DNA of 64,000 bases from Ditylenchus dipsaci (taxonomy: Eukaryota; Nematoda; Chromadorea; Rhabditida; Anguinidae): NCBI GenBank assembly GCA_004194705.1, contig SADC01001293.1, positions 496,001 to 560,000 of the forward strand. The letters run 5' to 3'. Each line of letters opens with the position of its first letter. The first letter of the stretch is position 1. A model generated the notes under the pieces. The model was not told where the DNA came from, did not search any database, and saw only the letters and a list, made by a program, of their open reading frames with translations. A program made the translations under genes and the position numbers. This document shows positions 11,074-22,099 of this stretch, piece after piece.

Positions 11074-11745
11074 ATGGCTACTTATCTAAATAGTTGCCTG
11101 GCAGCTGAGAAATTGGCTCAAGAGTTACTACCCAATTTGGGTGGACTGCTTCAGATCACATTTTCGCTTGCCACTTTAGGGCTTATTGCGGCCTGTGTGT
11201 TCACTTACAACTGCAATAAAATTTCTATTCATCCAAATTTTGTGGTAGGTTTTTGATGTGAAAATGGATAATTGGTTTAGTCAAACGTTGAAGTGTTAGA
11301 CATCGGCTAAGAATTTAAAACCAAAAAAAAGTTTATATTGAGTATATATAACCTAGGTCTTTGTACAGAGATTTACAGGTTGTGTACCGAAAAAAATAGT
11401 TTAACACTCCGGCTCCCGTACGTGAGAAATATGAGCCCTAGCGCAAAATTTCACGCTGAAGAAGATGGCGAGAAAATATTTAAAAAAAAAGTCGGTATCT
11501 GCGGGTCATCCACCTTTCTGAACTATCCAAGTCAAGATTTCTGGTATTGCAACTTTTAAATGGGGCACATTTCATCAATTTTTTTATTGATCAATTTAAT
11601 TTTGAAGATTTTTGCTTAAAAGAAACAACTTTGTCATTTTCGAAAATAGTGTTGGTACTTTTAAATGCAAAATAAAGTGTGATGAAACCGCTTGTATTGC
11701 TAGCGATAAGTAATCAAAAACAGTTCCTCCTTATGATAGTATTGG

Positions 11746-11814
11746 TGGCCTGGTGGAATTGCGGCGGCGGACTGCAAAATTTGGTCGTCGGTTCGATTCC
11801 CACTGGAGGTAAAA
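11746..11814 (+). repeat. tRNA-like (SINE-head-like) segment
   Basis: GGTGGCCTGGTGGAATTGC resembles a Pol III A box and GGTTCGATTCCCACTGGAG a B box, at tRNA-like spacing. The two outer ends (GGTGGCC, CACTGGAGG) do not give a clean 7-bp acceptor stem, so I treat it as a tRNA-derived repeat rather than a functional tRNA. Similar B-box segments occur at 5.7, 6.1, 35.0, 39.2, 49.75 and 61.2 kb. Confidence 0.5.
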
Positions 11815-11890
11815 TTTTCCTCGACTTTCACAAAATTTTGTCAAATTAATTCTCGTTTGAATTTCCCTAGTACCCGCCTTTCAAAATATT

Positions 11891-12881
11891 TAGGGTTGTC
11901 GGCCGGTCGGCCGATTTTCGGCTTTTCCGGCCGAAAACCGATATTTTTTCGGTTTTCGGCTTTCGGCTCGGCGCGGCCGGCCGAAAATTTCGGTTTTCGG
12001 CTTTCGGCTCGACTCGGCCGGTCGAAAATTTTAAAAAGAAAAAATAATTTTCTCTGTTTGCTCCCGTTTTTGCTTAGTTTTCCTTTCGCTCATTCTCTAG
12101 CCTTGTGTGTGTCAATTCCTGTTCTAATTTTAATCCTTATGTTTAGCATGGCACCAAGAATCGTGTGGAAGTCTTTCAAGAAAGTAGGGGAGAAGGCTGT
12201 CTGCGTCTGTGGAGAAGAATGATGCTTAGCAAAAGCGGGTCGACATCAACTTTGGCCGGACATCTGAATTCTGCAAGACACGAGGAAGCAATGGAGAAGC
12301 AAGGAGGGGGACCAGCGCCAAAGAAAGCCAAGATCAATTCAATCGCCACACTCTTCAGTCCGAACTTCTCCAAGCAACAAAGCCAGCAGTTAACTAGCGA
12401 CATGACCGACTTCATCGTGGATAGCAATCTGCCGTTCTCAATCGCTGAATCTCCTTTCCTCCGTCGTCTGATCAAACACGACTATGGACAAGCAAAGGTA
12501 ATTATTTTTGGGCTCTAATATGCTGTTGACTTGATTTAATTGAACTATTTTCAGCTTCCGTCGCGTCATGATGTCAGCTCAGAGGTACCGATCAAAGCAG
12601 CCAAATGTGTGGAGGATCTGTGTTCCTTCGTTTGTTCGAAAGCAAAGTGTTGTGTGCGAGTGTTCTATGTGGGTGTTTTAATAAATTTTGTTTGTCCAAA
12701 GAGTTTTATTTAAGCATTTTAGACTTTTACTATGCATAGAAGAAAAATAAATTATTTTCACAATGCAAAGACGTTGGCTGAAAATTTCGGTTTTCGGCTC
12801 GGCTCGACCGGCCGAAAATTTCGGTTTTCGGCTTTCGGCTCGGCTTGGCCGGCCGAAAATTTCGGCCGGCCGACAACCCTA
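11891..12881 (+). mobile_element. hAT element 1 (TSD AAAATATT)
   Basis: Ends TAGGGTTGTCGGCCGG and CCGGCCGACAACCCTA are perfect inverses. They are flanked by the perfect 8-base duplication AAAATATT (11883-11890 and 12882-12889). Subterminal regions at both ends are packed with CGGTTTTCGGCTTTCGGCTCG / CGGCCGGCCGAAAATTTC motifs. The 991-bp element keeps only the 5' part of a transposase gene (12148 onward), so it is an internally deleted, non-autonomous copy. It lies in intron 1 of the receptor-like gene. Confidence 0.92.
12148..12716 (+). pseudogene. Truncated BED-finger hAT transposase
   Basis: Begins MAPRIVWKSFKK, continues through a BED-type zinc finger (VCVCG ... LAGHLNSARH) and a Lys-rich linker to the ITDFIVDSNLPFS-like segment found in hAT transposases. 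A GTAATT donor (about 12499) and TTTTCAG acceptor (about 12554) mark an intron. The finger is split between two frames by one missing base near 12218 (an A-run). The second exon (LPSRHDVSSEVP) soon degenerates. The catalytic core and the hAT dimerisation domain are absent. Confidence 0.75.
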
Positions 12882-13339
12882 AAAATATTCCCATCGGCCA
12901 CGAACATGCCCCTTTTAACCTCATAACTTACCTTAAATTTCAAATTCCGCTCAAGACAAAAATATTTCAAATTCAAAATTTTCAAAGTTTAAATGTTTTT
13001 TTTGTCTTGAGCGGAATTTGAAACTGTTGTGTACTGTCTTTGAATCACCATTTGTCTTGTAGTGATTCAAACGTGTTTTTAGTATATAAGGGAACGTCTG
13101 TGTTCAGATCATTTTGTGTCCGAATAAAAGATATTAAGAAGTCGTGTGCTCTCGTCTCTCTCTCAGCTATCACCCAAGGATACAACAGAAACTGAGGTAG
13201 GGCTATATAAGTAGGGGTACCTTAGGTGGCGGAAAGCCAGTTTAAAAAAAATCGACCAAAGATTTGACTTTTTTCCTTGGTGACCAGGGTGAACCATCCT
13301 TAAAGGGTATCCAAACACCCCAAAACTGTTTTTCCTCGA

Positions 13340-13500
13340 CTTTTTCCAGAGTCACTTCCGGGTGATTCGTGTCTAAGGTATGTGGGTGTGCGCATCTCAA
13401 CTCCAAACACCCTACGCCCTTGAAGGGGTCGCAGAGGCTTGAGAGTTAGAGATGCGCGCACACACTTACCTTAGACATGATTCCGAGCAAGACTCTCGAT
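13340..13500. mobile_element. Palindromic MITE, GTCTAAGGTATGTG family, copy 1
   Basis: The left arm reads GTGATTCGTGTCTAAGGTAT and GTGTGCGCATCTCAACTCC. The right arm reads GAGAGTTAGAGATGCGCGCA and CTTACCTTAGACATGATTCC. Between them is a short GC-rich hinge. The same structure occurs near 17.9, 26.6 and 27.1 kb, with half copies at about 30463-30520 and 39218-39250. Confidence 0.65.
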
Positions 13501-13548
13501 CAAAAATGCATTTGGATACTTTTTTGCCCAGTTCGCGGTAGAAATACC

Positions 13549-15027
13549 TAGGCTTGATCTCGGGACGGGAATCCCACGAGATTCCCGGTTTGGGAATCCC
13601 GAAAATTTTGAAAATCCCGATCCCGAATCCCGCCGGAAAAGTTTGCGAAATCTCAAATCCCGCCGGGTCTTATTCCGAAAATCCCGGAAAAATACCGAAT
13701 TCAAATTTATTTTGTTTCAGTACGAAAATAGACTAATTTTCAAAGTGAACCTTATTATTTTTGCTTTTGTTGCCGTTTTTGTCGTCATTTGTGCTTAAAA
13801 AATAGTTTTTACCTGTTTATTTCTCACATAAAGCATATTATATGAAAGCTTGATTTTTATGGACAGTGAGATAATATTTTGGGCTTAAACCCTCATCTGT
13901 TGCCCAGACACACTGAACCAACTATCCGCTAGTAACCAGCTGGTTTTTCGCACGATTTTTATTTTATAAACACTGGAATCTTCCTTTCAAAAACTCTACG
14001 TTGACAACTTTAAAATTTCTCGTATAAAGTACGAGAAAATCTACAGTTATCCACGGGGATGAGTAAATTGGGTCCATTTCAAATCGATCTCATTTAAATT
14101 GGGCCACAAATTTGAGTTAAAAGTTGGGGCCAATTCAAAACAGGTCCAATTTGAAATGGCTTAATTTGAAAAGGCCCGATTTTCTTCTCCCCTTGTTAAT
14201 TATATTCTGAATTATGAGAAAAATTCTAAATTTATGAATAATTGTAGAATTTTTAGTATAATTTGTGATAAAAAATTTAACTGTAAAATAAGACAAAAAA
14301 ACCTGATACTCCTGTTGTTTTTGAGCTTATGACGGAGTGTAATCTTAGGTTTAGGACCGACTTATAATTTTTTGTATCTGGAAAACACGTTTTAGTCTGT
14401 TTTAACATTCACTGGCCTGCCATGCGCAAAAGCACAATATAGTTAGTGAAAAAAATCACTTTAATTTCTATAAAAATTTTAAAGGTCCTGTACCCAGTGT
14501 ACCCAGTCGTATTTGTACCTAGTCGTGGCACCCAGTAATAATGTGTACCTATTTGGGGTTTAACCACTCTAGAGTTAAAATTGAAAAATATAAAATTAAC
14601 TGTATGTTGATAATGCCTTGGTTACAATGGAGATTTGAGGTGCGAGTTCGAGGTGCGAGGTGTGAGATGCGAGATCCGTTTCTAAAAGTTAGTTTTTGAT
14701 ATCCAATAGTGGGAAAGTTTATTTTATTCAATAGCGGACAAATAGGCAAAAACTTTTCAGATCAGTAAAATGACAAAATCTCGCTGAGCTACATCACCTC
14801 AAGGACCTCGACCTCACACCTCACACCTCCATTGTAGCCACCGCATAACTGAAAAAATTTCTCGTATGATGTAAAAGAAATTCTAAAATTGTCAACTCTA
14901 CAGTTATCGACAAGAAATCCCGAATCCCGTCAGCATTCCCGTTTTTTTGTTTGACGGGAATCCCGAATCCCGAAAGTTTTTTAAATCCCGATCCCGAATC
15001 CCGCCGGACCCCTAAAGATCAAGCCTA
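13549..15027. mobile_element. hAT element 2, non-autonomous (TSD GAAATAcC)
   Basis: Ends TAGGCTTGATC and GATCAAGCCTA are flanked by 8-base duplications GAAATACC (13541-13548) and GAAATATC (15028-15035), one mismatch. Subterminal arrays of GGGAATCCCGAATCCCG occur at 13558-13690 and 14925-15010 in opposite orientation. The interior has no transposase. It contains a nested inverted repeat at about 14626-14845 with GAGGTGCGAG / CTCACACCTC arms. Confidence 0.85.
14626..14845. mobile_element. Small foldback with GAGGTGTGAG arms nested in hAT element 2
   Basis: TTACAATGGAGATTTGAGG and following GAGGTGCGAG repeats are mirrored by GACCTCACACCTC and CACCTCCATTGTAG. The middle of about 110 bases (TAAAAGTTAGTTTTTG onward) is not repetitive. 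Repeated GAGGTG units form both arms, so it can fold in several registers. Confidence 0.55.
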
Positions 15028-15402
15028 GAAATATCCCTTCTATATGGTGCCAGGTACCCTGTCCAAGTGGCTTACCTTGGTCCCCCAAGGCAAAAAGTCG
15101 AATTTTTCGGTCAATTTTTTTTTCTCAAAAATGGTTTTCCGCCACTTAAAAACTCATTTTCTGTGCGTTACACTTGACGAAACGGCATATGATGTTACAA
15201 TCCTATTTTTGGCCGATTACCGGATATGGAAGTCCGGCCACGCCTTCACCCAATGCTCATATCAACCTCCAGGCAATTGGAGGACTACCAACTGGCGTTT
15301 TTTGTTGATAAAATAACTTTTTCGTTATTATCAAACCATCTTTAGTGCATGTATTTAAGTGGGAGACTATAGTTTTATTATTTTCAAAATTTAATATAGG
15401 TA

Positions 15403-15845
15403 CCATATTTTCTTTAAAAAGAGCCCATGGGCGCTTATTTTTCGACTTCTCTCTAGCATGGGCGCTTATTACAGCATAGGTGCTTACAGTGATGTACGCA
15501 GGAATTTCTAACGGAGGGGGCACCAGGCCATTTTTAGGCTATTTTAACTACAACGTTTCTCAAATTTTCGAGGCCGTTTTACCCGCTTTGAGAAAAAACC
15601 AACGGGGGGGGGGGGGCACGTGTGAAACTATAAAAACAATTGGCATCAAAAATCGACTTTTTTTGTTCAAAGTCAATTATAGAAAAACACCGTAAGTTAA
15701 AAACAATGAAGGGGCAAGGCGCTTTATTCTTTTGATCGCCTTTAGGGCCCGTCTTATTAAAGGGCCGTGAAAATTATTCAAGCATGTGCGCTTATTAGAA
15801 CATGGGCGCTTAATGGAGCATGGGCTCTTTTTAGAGGAAATACAG
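15403..15845. mobile_element. MITE, CCGTATTT family, copy 2
   Basis: Ends TA-CCATATTTTCTTTAAAAA and AGAGGAAATACAG-TA, with repeated CATGGGCGCTTATT motifs at both ends (15427-15480 and 15784-15830). It is more diverged than other copies. A G-run at 15605-15616 lies inside. Confidence 0.55.
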
Positions 15846-16734
15846 TATGCCCTTTCAGGGTATATACAAGCGGTTTCTCTATCCTTTCATACCCTTTAAG
15901 ACTGGATATCAGCGGTTTTCGTACTCAGCCTAAACTTCACTAATCCTTTAAAGGAGCATGTCCACGCTAATAAGAGGTGGTGCCCGCCAATTCAAACATT
16001 TTTCCTAATCATTCCTAACAATTCAATGTTAACTTCAATGTTAGCGTTGAACTTCTGCTCGGATTTTCCAACTATCCAACTTTTGCCAAGCTCCAGTCAC
16101 CAAAACGGGATATAATACCCTCGAAAGGGTATCTGAATACCCTTTCAGGTTGGTTTACCTTGGTCCCCAAGATAAAAGTGGAATTTTGATCAATGTTAAT
16201 GTATTATCAAAGAGTCTAGCTTATTTGTAAGCTGACATTCAGGTTCACAAAATGGTATAATAAAATCCTGAGAAACATAGTTGTAATACATTAACAATTC
16301 AATGTGAACTTCAATGTTAGCGTAAAATTTCAAAATTGAACTGTCAAAAAAAATTTCGGTGCACATTTTTTCTGCAAAAGCTTAGTTTCGAACATCTTGT
16401 ATCGTAATAGTGTGCAGCACAAAAAACAGCATATTGTACTACTTTGTTACCGGCAAGGCACACGACGTTTACTGAATGAAAAACAGATGTTTTTTAAAAT
16501 TAAGCAAAAATGGTGATTTTAAAAGGCGGGAAATAATGCTCGCTTTCCACGTCTTTTCTGACACCGGATTCATGCTTAGCGTGGTCGATTAGCATGTGAA
16601 ACTACTTTTTAAAATCTCAAAGTCACTATCGAAATTCAAATTAAGTTCAAGACAAAAAACATTCAAACGTTGAATATTTTTAATTTTTTGTCCTGAGTGA
16701 AATTTGAATTTTGATAGTGACTTTGTCATTTATG

Positions 16735-17107
16735 ACTCATTTAAAAACATTGCCGTTGTCGTCGTCGTTGTCGTTGGAAAGAATGTTTTATAAAGGCACT
16801 TTTACGCCAACGACGTCGACAACGACGACCTATTTATAAAAATCCAACGCCAACGACAACGAAATTTTTTTTCCAAATTGGACAAATTTTGCATTTTCAG
16901 TCGACATTTCGAGGAAAAACGTGTGGAAAATATAGTTACTTCTCAAAATTTTGGCTCGAAATGCAACATTTGTTTAATTTGGACGACAAATTTTTGTTGT
17001 GGTTGGCGTTGTCGTCGAATTGTTTATAAATAGGTCGTCGCTGTCACAAAAATAATTCTATAAAAAAATATTGCAACGACAACGACAACGTTTATAAATG
17101 AGCCATT
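16735..17107. mobile_element. Foldback with GTCGTT-repeat arms, copy 1
   Basis: The outer arms read GCTCATTTATAAACGTTGTCG-like in both orientations, followed by GTCGTCGTTGTCGTTGG simple-repeat stretches. A second inner pair is ACGACGACCTATTTATAAA against TTTATAAATAGGTCGTCG. The copy at 24059-24447 has the same layout and nearly the same 100-base centre (ATTTCGAGGAAAACGTGTGG). Confidence 0.65.
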
Positions 17108-17460
17108 AAAAATCAGTTTCACATGCAAAACAGGAACCAGACGCTACCTTTAGTGCAGTTGGCCTTTTCAGTGTTATAGATTTAAGCTAGATAGTCCAGA
17201 ATCGAGCAAAATTTAAAAGTTATCCTTGCTTTTCTAAAAAATTTTCCTGCATTCCTAAAATTTTGATAGCTAGAATATCACTCCGTTTTGAGCTTCCTGA
17301 AGTCAAAGGCATTAAAAGACCATTGGTGCTTGGATTATAAATTAACCAGCAGGGCTTTTCTCATGGTCGCGTTTCTATGTGAATTTTGTCAAAATATATT
17401 TCAGGCTTGCTCCTAATTTTTTCCAAATTATCTTTTAAAATTTTGGTTGCAGTTTACAAC

Positions 17461-18292
17461 CACCCCCCCCCCACGGGGAGTGATCGGATGGAAGAGATAA
17501 CCTCATAATCGTGTTTCTCGACCCCGATTTTCATGAGAAAGCCGGCTGTTTTTTTGATTCTGAGAAAAGAAAATATTTTCGAACCACAGGGTTTATGGTT
17601 TTTTCATGGTTTTTAGTCAAAATTTGAAAAATTTAAATTGGCGCCTTTTGAATTTTAAAGGGATTAAGGGCTGTATAGGGACGGGAAGGAAATAAAAGGA
17701 GGCCACTTTATGGCAGAACGTTAGAAATGTAAATATCTGTATTCTTCGACTGCCTCACCATGTTTTTCAACTGAGCCGTGGCAAAAAAAGACTCTATATG
17801 CATTTTTTGATCAAGAGTACTTCTCGGAATCATGTCTAAGGTAAGTGTGTGCGCGCATCTCTAACTCTCAAGCCCTCTTCGGGGGCGCAGGGGGCTTGGT
17901 TGCTTGGGGTTGAGATGCGCACACCACATACCTTAGACACAAATCACTCGAAAGTGACTCTGGATGCATGAAAAAGCATGCATACCAGAGTTTATTCATG
18001 CGGTAGGCCCCAGTATTCAAAACTATGTTCAACATCTTCTTGTTAGTGGGCCCTCTATGATTAGTGGCCCTCTTTTATTCCTTTCCCTCCCTATACAGCC
18101 CTTATTCCCTTTAAAATTCAAAAGACGCCAATTTAAATTTTCAAATTTTGACTAAAAAACCATGATACCCCCCTGTGGTTCAAAAATTTTTTTTCTCAGA
18201 ATCAAAAAACAGCCGGCTTTCTCATAAAATCGGGGTCGAGAAACACGAATATGAGGTTATCTTCTCCATCCGATTACTCCCCGTGGGCGGGA
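17461..18292. mobile_element. 0.83-kb foldback family A, copy 1
   Basis: The arms begin CACGGGGAGTGATCGGATGG and end with its inverse. They contain GTGTTTCTCGACCCCGATTT and GAGAAAGCCGGCTGTTTTTT, mirrored at 18190-18250. The centre (17820-17955) is occupied by a copy of the GTCTAAGGTATGTG palindrome. Related copies: 21283-22093 and 26196-27037. It lies in intron 1 of the receptor-like gene. Confidence 0.75.
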
Positions 18293-18845
18293 GATTGTAA
18301 ACTCAATCCAAAATTTGTACTCATTGTCAAACGCTATAAAAAGGGCATTCTTTTGGTGTTAAAAGGTCCGAACTAATTTGCTTTCTTTGTAGTTAATAAT
18401 GGCCAATATAGTATGTTTATATGTGTACCACAGTATTGGATCCATCGCTTTACATGGACGATATCAGGTAGATTTTTTTATTCAAAAGAAGAACTTAATT
18501 TGTAAAAGGTTGCGTGAATTTACCCCGTCAAATCGTAAAAACTTTTTTCTCTCGAGTATTGTTTAAATTTTTCTTTTAACTATTATAAAGTTTTTATACC
18601 GGGTGTTCAAAAAGTTCTCGTGAAGCAGCTGATCAGCACTTAATATATTTTTAAAAATTATTTTTGGTATACTATTTTGTAGCCCCAAATCTCATCTTCA
18701 AAATAGGATCTTAGGCTTTGAAGTTGAATAGAATTATTATTTTAAAAATTGCAAAAGAAAATAGACAGCCAAAAAACAAAATTACGGAGCCTTTTTTGAG
18801 TAAATATCTAAATTTAAAACCTTGTGCGTGCATAAAAAGCATCAG

Positions 18846-19086
18846 TTAAAGGGGCATGATCGTGCCCGATGGGGAGAAAAAACGCGAACCAGCAGTTCTT
18901 TTCTTCTCGACAAATTTTCACATTCGTTCTCGTCTAGATTTTTTAAGTTTTCTGTCTAGTTTTTAAAAGCAGTATAAGGTCATCTTTATCAGATTTGACG
19001 CAGAACGAGTGAAAAATGGGACGATTCAAAAAAAATTCGAAAAAAATTGCTGGTTCGCGCCTTAACGCACGGGCACGCCTCTTTAA
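18846..19086. mobile_element. Palindrome, TTAAAGGGGCAT family, copy 1
   Basis: TTAAAGGGGCATGATCGTGC at the left is mirrored by GCACGGGCACGCCTCTTTAA at the right. The arms also contain CGCGAACCAGCA against TGCTGGTTCGCG. The second copy is at 48592-48838 in POLG intron 4. It sits between exons 2 and 3 of the receptor-like gene. Confidence 0.6.
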
Positions 19087-19446
19087 AACTATCTACAACA
19101 CAATGGAGTTTCATGCAGTGCATGGAAGCCCCCGATCAATTCTTTTTTTTAATAAAATTTCCGTGTTTTCTGTGTAAGCACCATGTAAATTTAAAATTTA
19201 GTACCTGATTAGATATTACTCCAACCTTGCGACATTTTGACACCTAACTGGCTGAATATATTGCTTATGAGCACCTACTATGTTTATGTCCAAGCTTTTG
19301 TGCTGTCCCATTTTGCCCTGACCACTGAGAGAATCAGAGCTACACTATCTCCCAAAACTTATGAAACTAAGGGAATTACATATGGGGTGGTCTGTTTGGT
19401 TTTTGTGGTAAGTTTTTTTTGTTAAAAGTACAAAAATGTCAAAATA

Positions 19447-19684
19447 TCGTATTTACTCTATTGAACAAGCCAGTCCCCTTCCCTATTCAAAAACGTGTTT
19501 GTGGCATCGTGGCTTTGACACATCTTTTGAAAACTTCTGTCAGGCAAGTTACCACTCATTTTTTAGCTCATCTCGTTGGAAAAATGGGTGGTAACTTGCC
19601 TGATAGAAGTTTTTGAAAAATGGGGTCAAAAATACACTGCCAAGAACACGATTTTGAACTCAAGGGGGGTAGAGTAAATACGGT
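19447..19684. mobile_element. MITE, CCGTATTT family, copy 3
   Basis: CGTATTTACTCTATTGAACAA at the left faces GTAGAGTAAATACGG-TA at the right. The central 120 bases form a hairpin: TTTGAAAACTTCTGTCAGGC against GCCTGATAGAAGTTTTTGAA. The same hairpin sequence is found in the copy at 51251-51494, so those two are closest relatives. Confidence 0.6.
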
Positions 19685-20270
19685 ACAAGATTTTTAGTAA
19701 GAAGGGTCGAAATTTTCAGTGGGTTATCACAATTTTGTCGAATGCTAGTCTGATCACCAATGCTTGGATAGATCAAGACTTTGCGTATCCTTAATAATAC
19801 ACTACTCTGACCACTAAATCCAACGGGATTTACATAATTATATGGTATTTCGCCTTGCTTTTTCTTACCCTCAGTACTGCCTTCATAGACTACATAGTGG
19901 TGGTTAAAAATCGGCGAAACAAATACAGGTAATTAAAATAACAGAAGAATTTTTAGAAGGATAGTCAAAATGATAATTATATGTCACTTCCGTAATGATC
20001 TCAAAAATACTTTTTGGTATTTTAGCAACAACAAGTAATAAACCTGATATAAACCCCGGTAATAAACCCCGGTGTCACTAAAATAAATTTTGATTTTAGT
20101 TAGAGTTATTTTTACGAGTTTTGCTTCCCTAATCGCAAAATTTTGGGCAAATGAATGAAAAAAGACGATTTTGATACGTAGGGAAGCGAAAATCTACAAA
20201 TCAACTGAAAAAATATGAACCCGAAAAATATATATTGTAGTCATTAAGATCAATTTGCTCACTTTCTTTA

Positions 20271-20808
20271 AAAAAACACCGTCTCTTTTCCATTATCGGG
20301 ACCACCCTTCTGAAACAACTTTTTCACTGTTATACGGAGAACATTAATATAAAGGTGATCAAAGTGATGATATAATTCCCTCAATTACCCCTTTAAACAT
20401 TATAAACAAGGGTTAGCAGGCGCCTATCGGTGCCTATACAGACATAACAGACAGTACCTAATTCCTGACAACAAAACCGTTCTGAGCGTGATTGATTTAC
20501 TTAGAAACAACGGCGCTAGTAGCGAATACCCCCCCCCCCAAGCATCCGACCTTTAAAAATTGCTGTAACTACCCTTGCAAACAACGATCTTTTTCAACGA
20601 TCTTTTTTTAAACAAAATCTGGATAACACGGTAGACTTACCCACAAAAATGATTTTCCCCTCTACGACCCATTTTGGCTTCCGAAGTCAAAAAAGCGTTA
20701 TCCTCCCACCCACACATGCCAAAAACTATACAGAGGATCTGCAAGATAAGAGTGTGGAAAAATTATTTTAGAAGGGTGGTCCCGATAATGGAAAAGAACG
20801 AAAACACC
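20271..20808. mobile_element. 540-bp inverted-repeat element
   Basis: Left CACCGTCTCTTTTCCATTAT then CGGGACCACCCTTCTGAAAC. Right GAAGGGTGGTCCCGATAATG then GAAAAGAACGAAAACACCC. The interior shows no coding sequence and holds a C-run at 20530-20539. It lies in the receptor-like gene intron before the YDLSKSYQIS exon. Confidence 0.55.
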
Positions 20809-21282
20809 CTACAAATTGCAAAACATTTTTCGATTTCGGCAAAAAAATTGGCTAAAACTGCTTTCTGCACTAAATTTTCTTAAAATTCATGTAAAAATCA
20901 CCAAACTTTCTATATTAAGAGGAAGTGGCTATGACCTTAGCAAAAGCTATCAAATCAGTGGTAATGACACAACTTTTTAATTCAATTGAAGTTGAAAATC
21001 AGTATTTTTAGAAACCTTATAACCATGCGCCTAGTTTTCCCACTGGATTTGGCGTTTGCTTTCTTTTTTTCTACTTATTTAGCTGGTGCTACAGTGCTCA
21101 GATCATTCAAAAGTTCCATTACATCTGCCCAGTTTATTGGCAATTATGACTTTATTTACTCGGTACATTTATTTGCTTATCGATTTATATTTGAAAGTTT
21201 GCTGCGTTGCGGCCAAATAAAGTTCGATCACACCCGACCCATTTTTAACTTTAATTTTTCGGTTGAAGTATAGAATCCACCC

Positions 21283-22093
21283 TTCACACAGAGTGCTCAG
21301 AGGGACAATATAACCTCATATTCGTGCTTCTTGATCCTTTCATGAGAAAGCCGCGTGTTTTTTTTTGATTCTGAGCAAATTCCGAACCACAGGGGGTATC
21401 ATAGCTTTAGTTAGGATTTGAAAAATTTAAGCTGGCGCCTTTTGAATTTAAAGGGAATAAAGGCTGTATAGGGAAGAGTGTTTTCATAACTAATGCTAAC
21501 TCCTAACACTAACCTAAAGTTAGGCTAACACTAACTTTACACTAACACTAACATGTTAGTGTTAGTGTAAGGTTAGTTTCAGATGTTAGTGTTAGGTTAG
21601 TTTAAATGTTAGTGTAACTTCCTAATAGTTAGCCTTAAACCAACATGGTTAGTGTTAGTCTAACACTAAATTAAGCTAACAGTGATTTCCAAACTAACCT
21701 TACACTAACACTAACTTTACACTAACACTAACATGTTAGTGTTAGTGTAAGGTTAGTTTCAGATGTTAGTGTTAGGTTAGTTTAAATGTTAGTGTAACTT
21801 CCTAATAGTTAGCCTTAAACCAACATGGTTAGTGTTAGTCTAACACTAAATTAAGCTAACAGTGATTTCCAAACTAACCTTACACTAACACTAGCATGTT
21901 AGTGTTCAAATTTTTCGTTTAAATTTTTCGAATTATGACTAAAGCCCGTTGATAACACGCCCCCCCCTGTGGTTCGGATAACATGTTTTCGCTCAGAATT
22001 AAACAAACAAGTGGCTTTCTGATGAAATCGGGGTCGAGAAACACGAATATGAGGTTATCTTTTCCATTTGAGTACTCTGCGTGGGGGTGGATT
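21283..22093. mobile_element. 0.8-kb foldback family A, copy 2, with TTAGTGTTAG centre
   Basis: The outer arms are those of the 17.5-kb and 26.2-kb copies (ATAACCTCATATTCGTG ... GAGAAAGCCG against CGGGGTCGAGAAACACGAAT). The centre is different: 420 bases of CTAACACTAACA / TTAGTGTTAGTG motifs in both orientations, doubled by an exact tandem duplication (21534-21893). It starts immediately after the receptor-like stop codon. Confidence 0.75.
21534..21893. repeat. Exact 180-bp tandem duplication
   Basis: Bases from about 21534 to 21713 are repeated without a difference I can find at 21714 to 21893. The unit is itself made of CTAACACTAA / TTAGTGTTAG repeats. Identity implies a very recent event or an assembly artefact. 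Confidence 0.9.
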
Positions 22094-22099
22094 CTATAC

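Larger units (their letters stand above)
11074..21273 (+). pseudogene. Nematode-type 7TM chemoreceptor-like gene (Sra/Srab/Sre-like), apparently broken
   Basis: Exons read as one serpentine receptor. 11074-11244 gives the start, a cysteine-containing N-terminus, TM1 and IHPNF. 18393-18467 gives TM2 (IVCLYVYHSIGSIALHGRYQ). 19213-19407 gives QPCD, TM3, then TTERIRATLSPKTYE and TM4. 19720-19928 gives TM4/5 and NRRNKYR. 20920-20960 gives YDLSKSYQIS. 21012-21273 gives NLITMRLVFPL and TM6/7 to a stop. The ER..AT....YE signature after TM3 and the YQ..EN region before TM6 are hallmarks of nematode receptor families. All junctions through the fourth exon keep phase. Two lesions are visible: TAA-TAA in frame inside exon 4 (19792-19797), with matching receptor sequence resuming in the same frame, and a one-base phase mismatch before exon 6. 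Intron 1 is 7.1 kb of transposons. The subfamily assignment is uncertain. Confidence 0.6.

Noticed and set aside
19792..19797. Altered genetic code (TAA read as sense)
   Set aside because: TAA ends HS6ST and POLG at the expected positions, and TRAPPC5 ends in TGA, so the standard code holds.
21480..21905. CRISPR-like or telomere-like array of TTAGTG words
   Set aside because: There is no constant spacer, the words occur in both orientations, the region is the centre of a foldback, and the sequence is eukaryotic.
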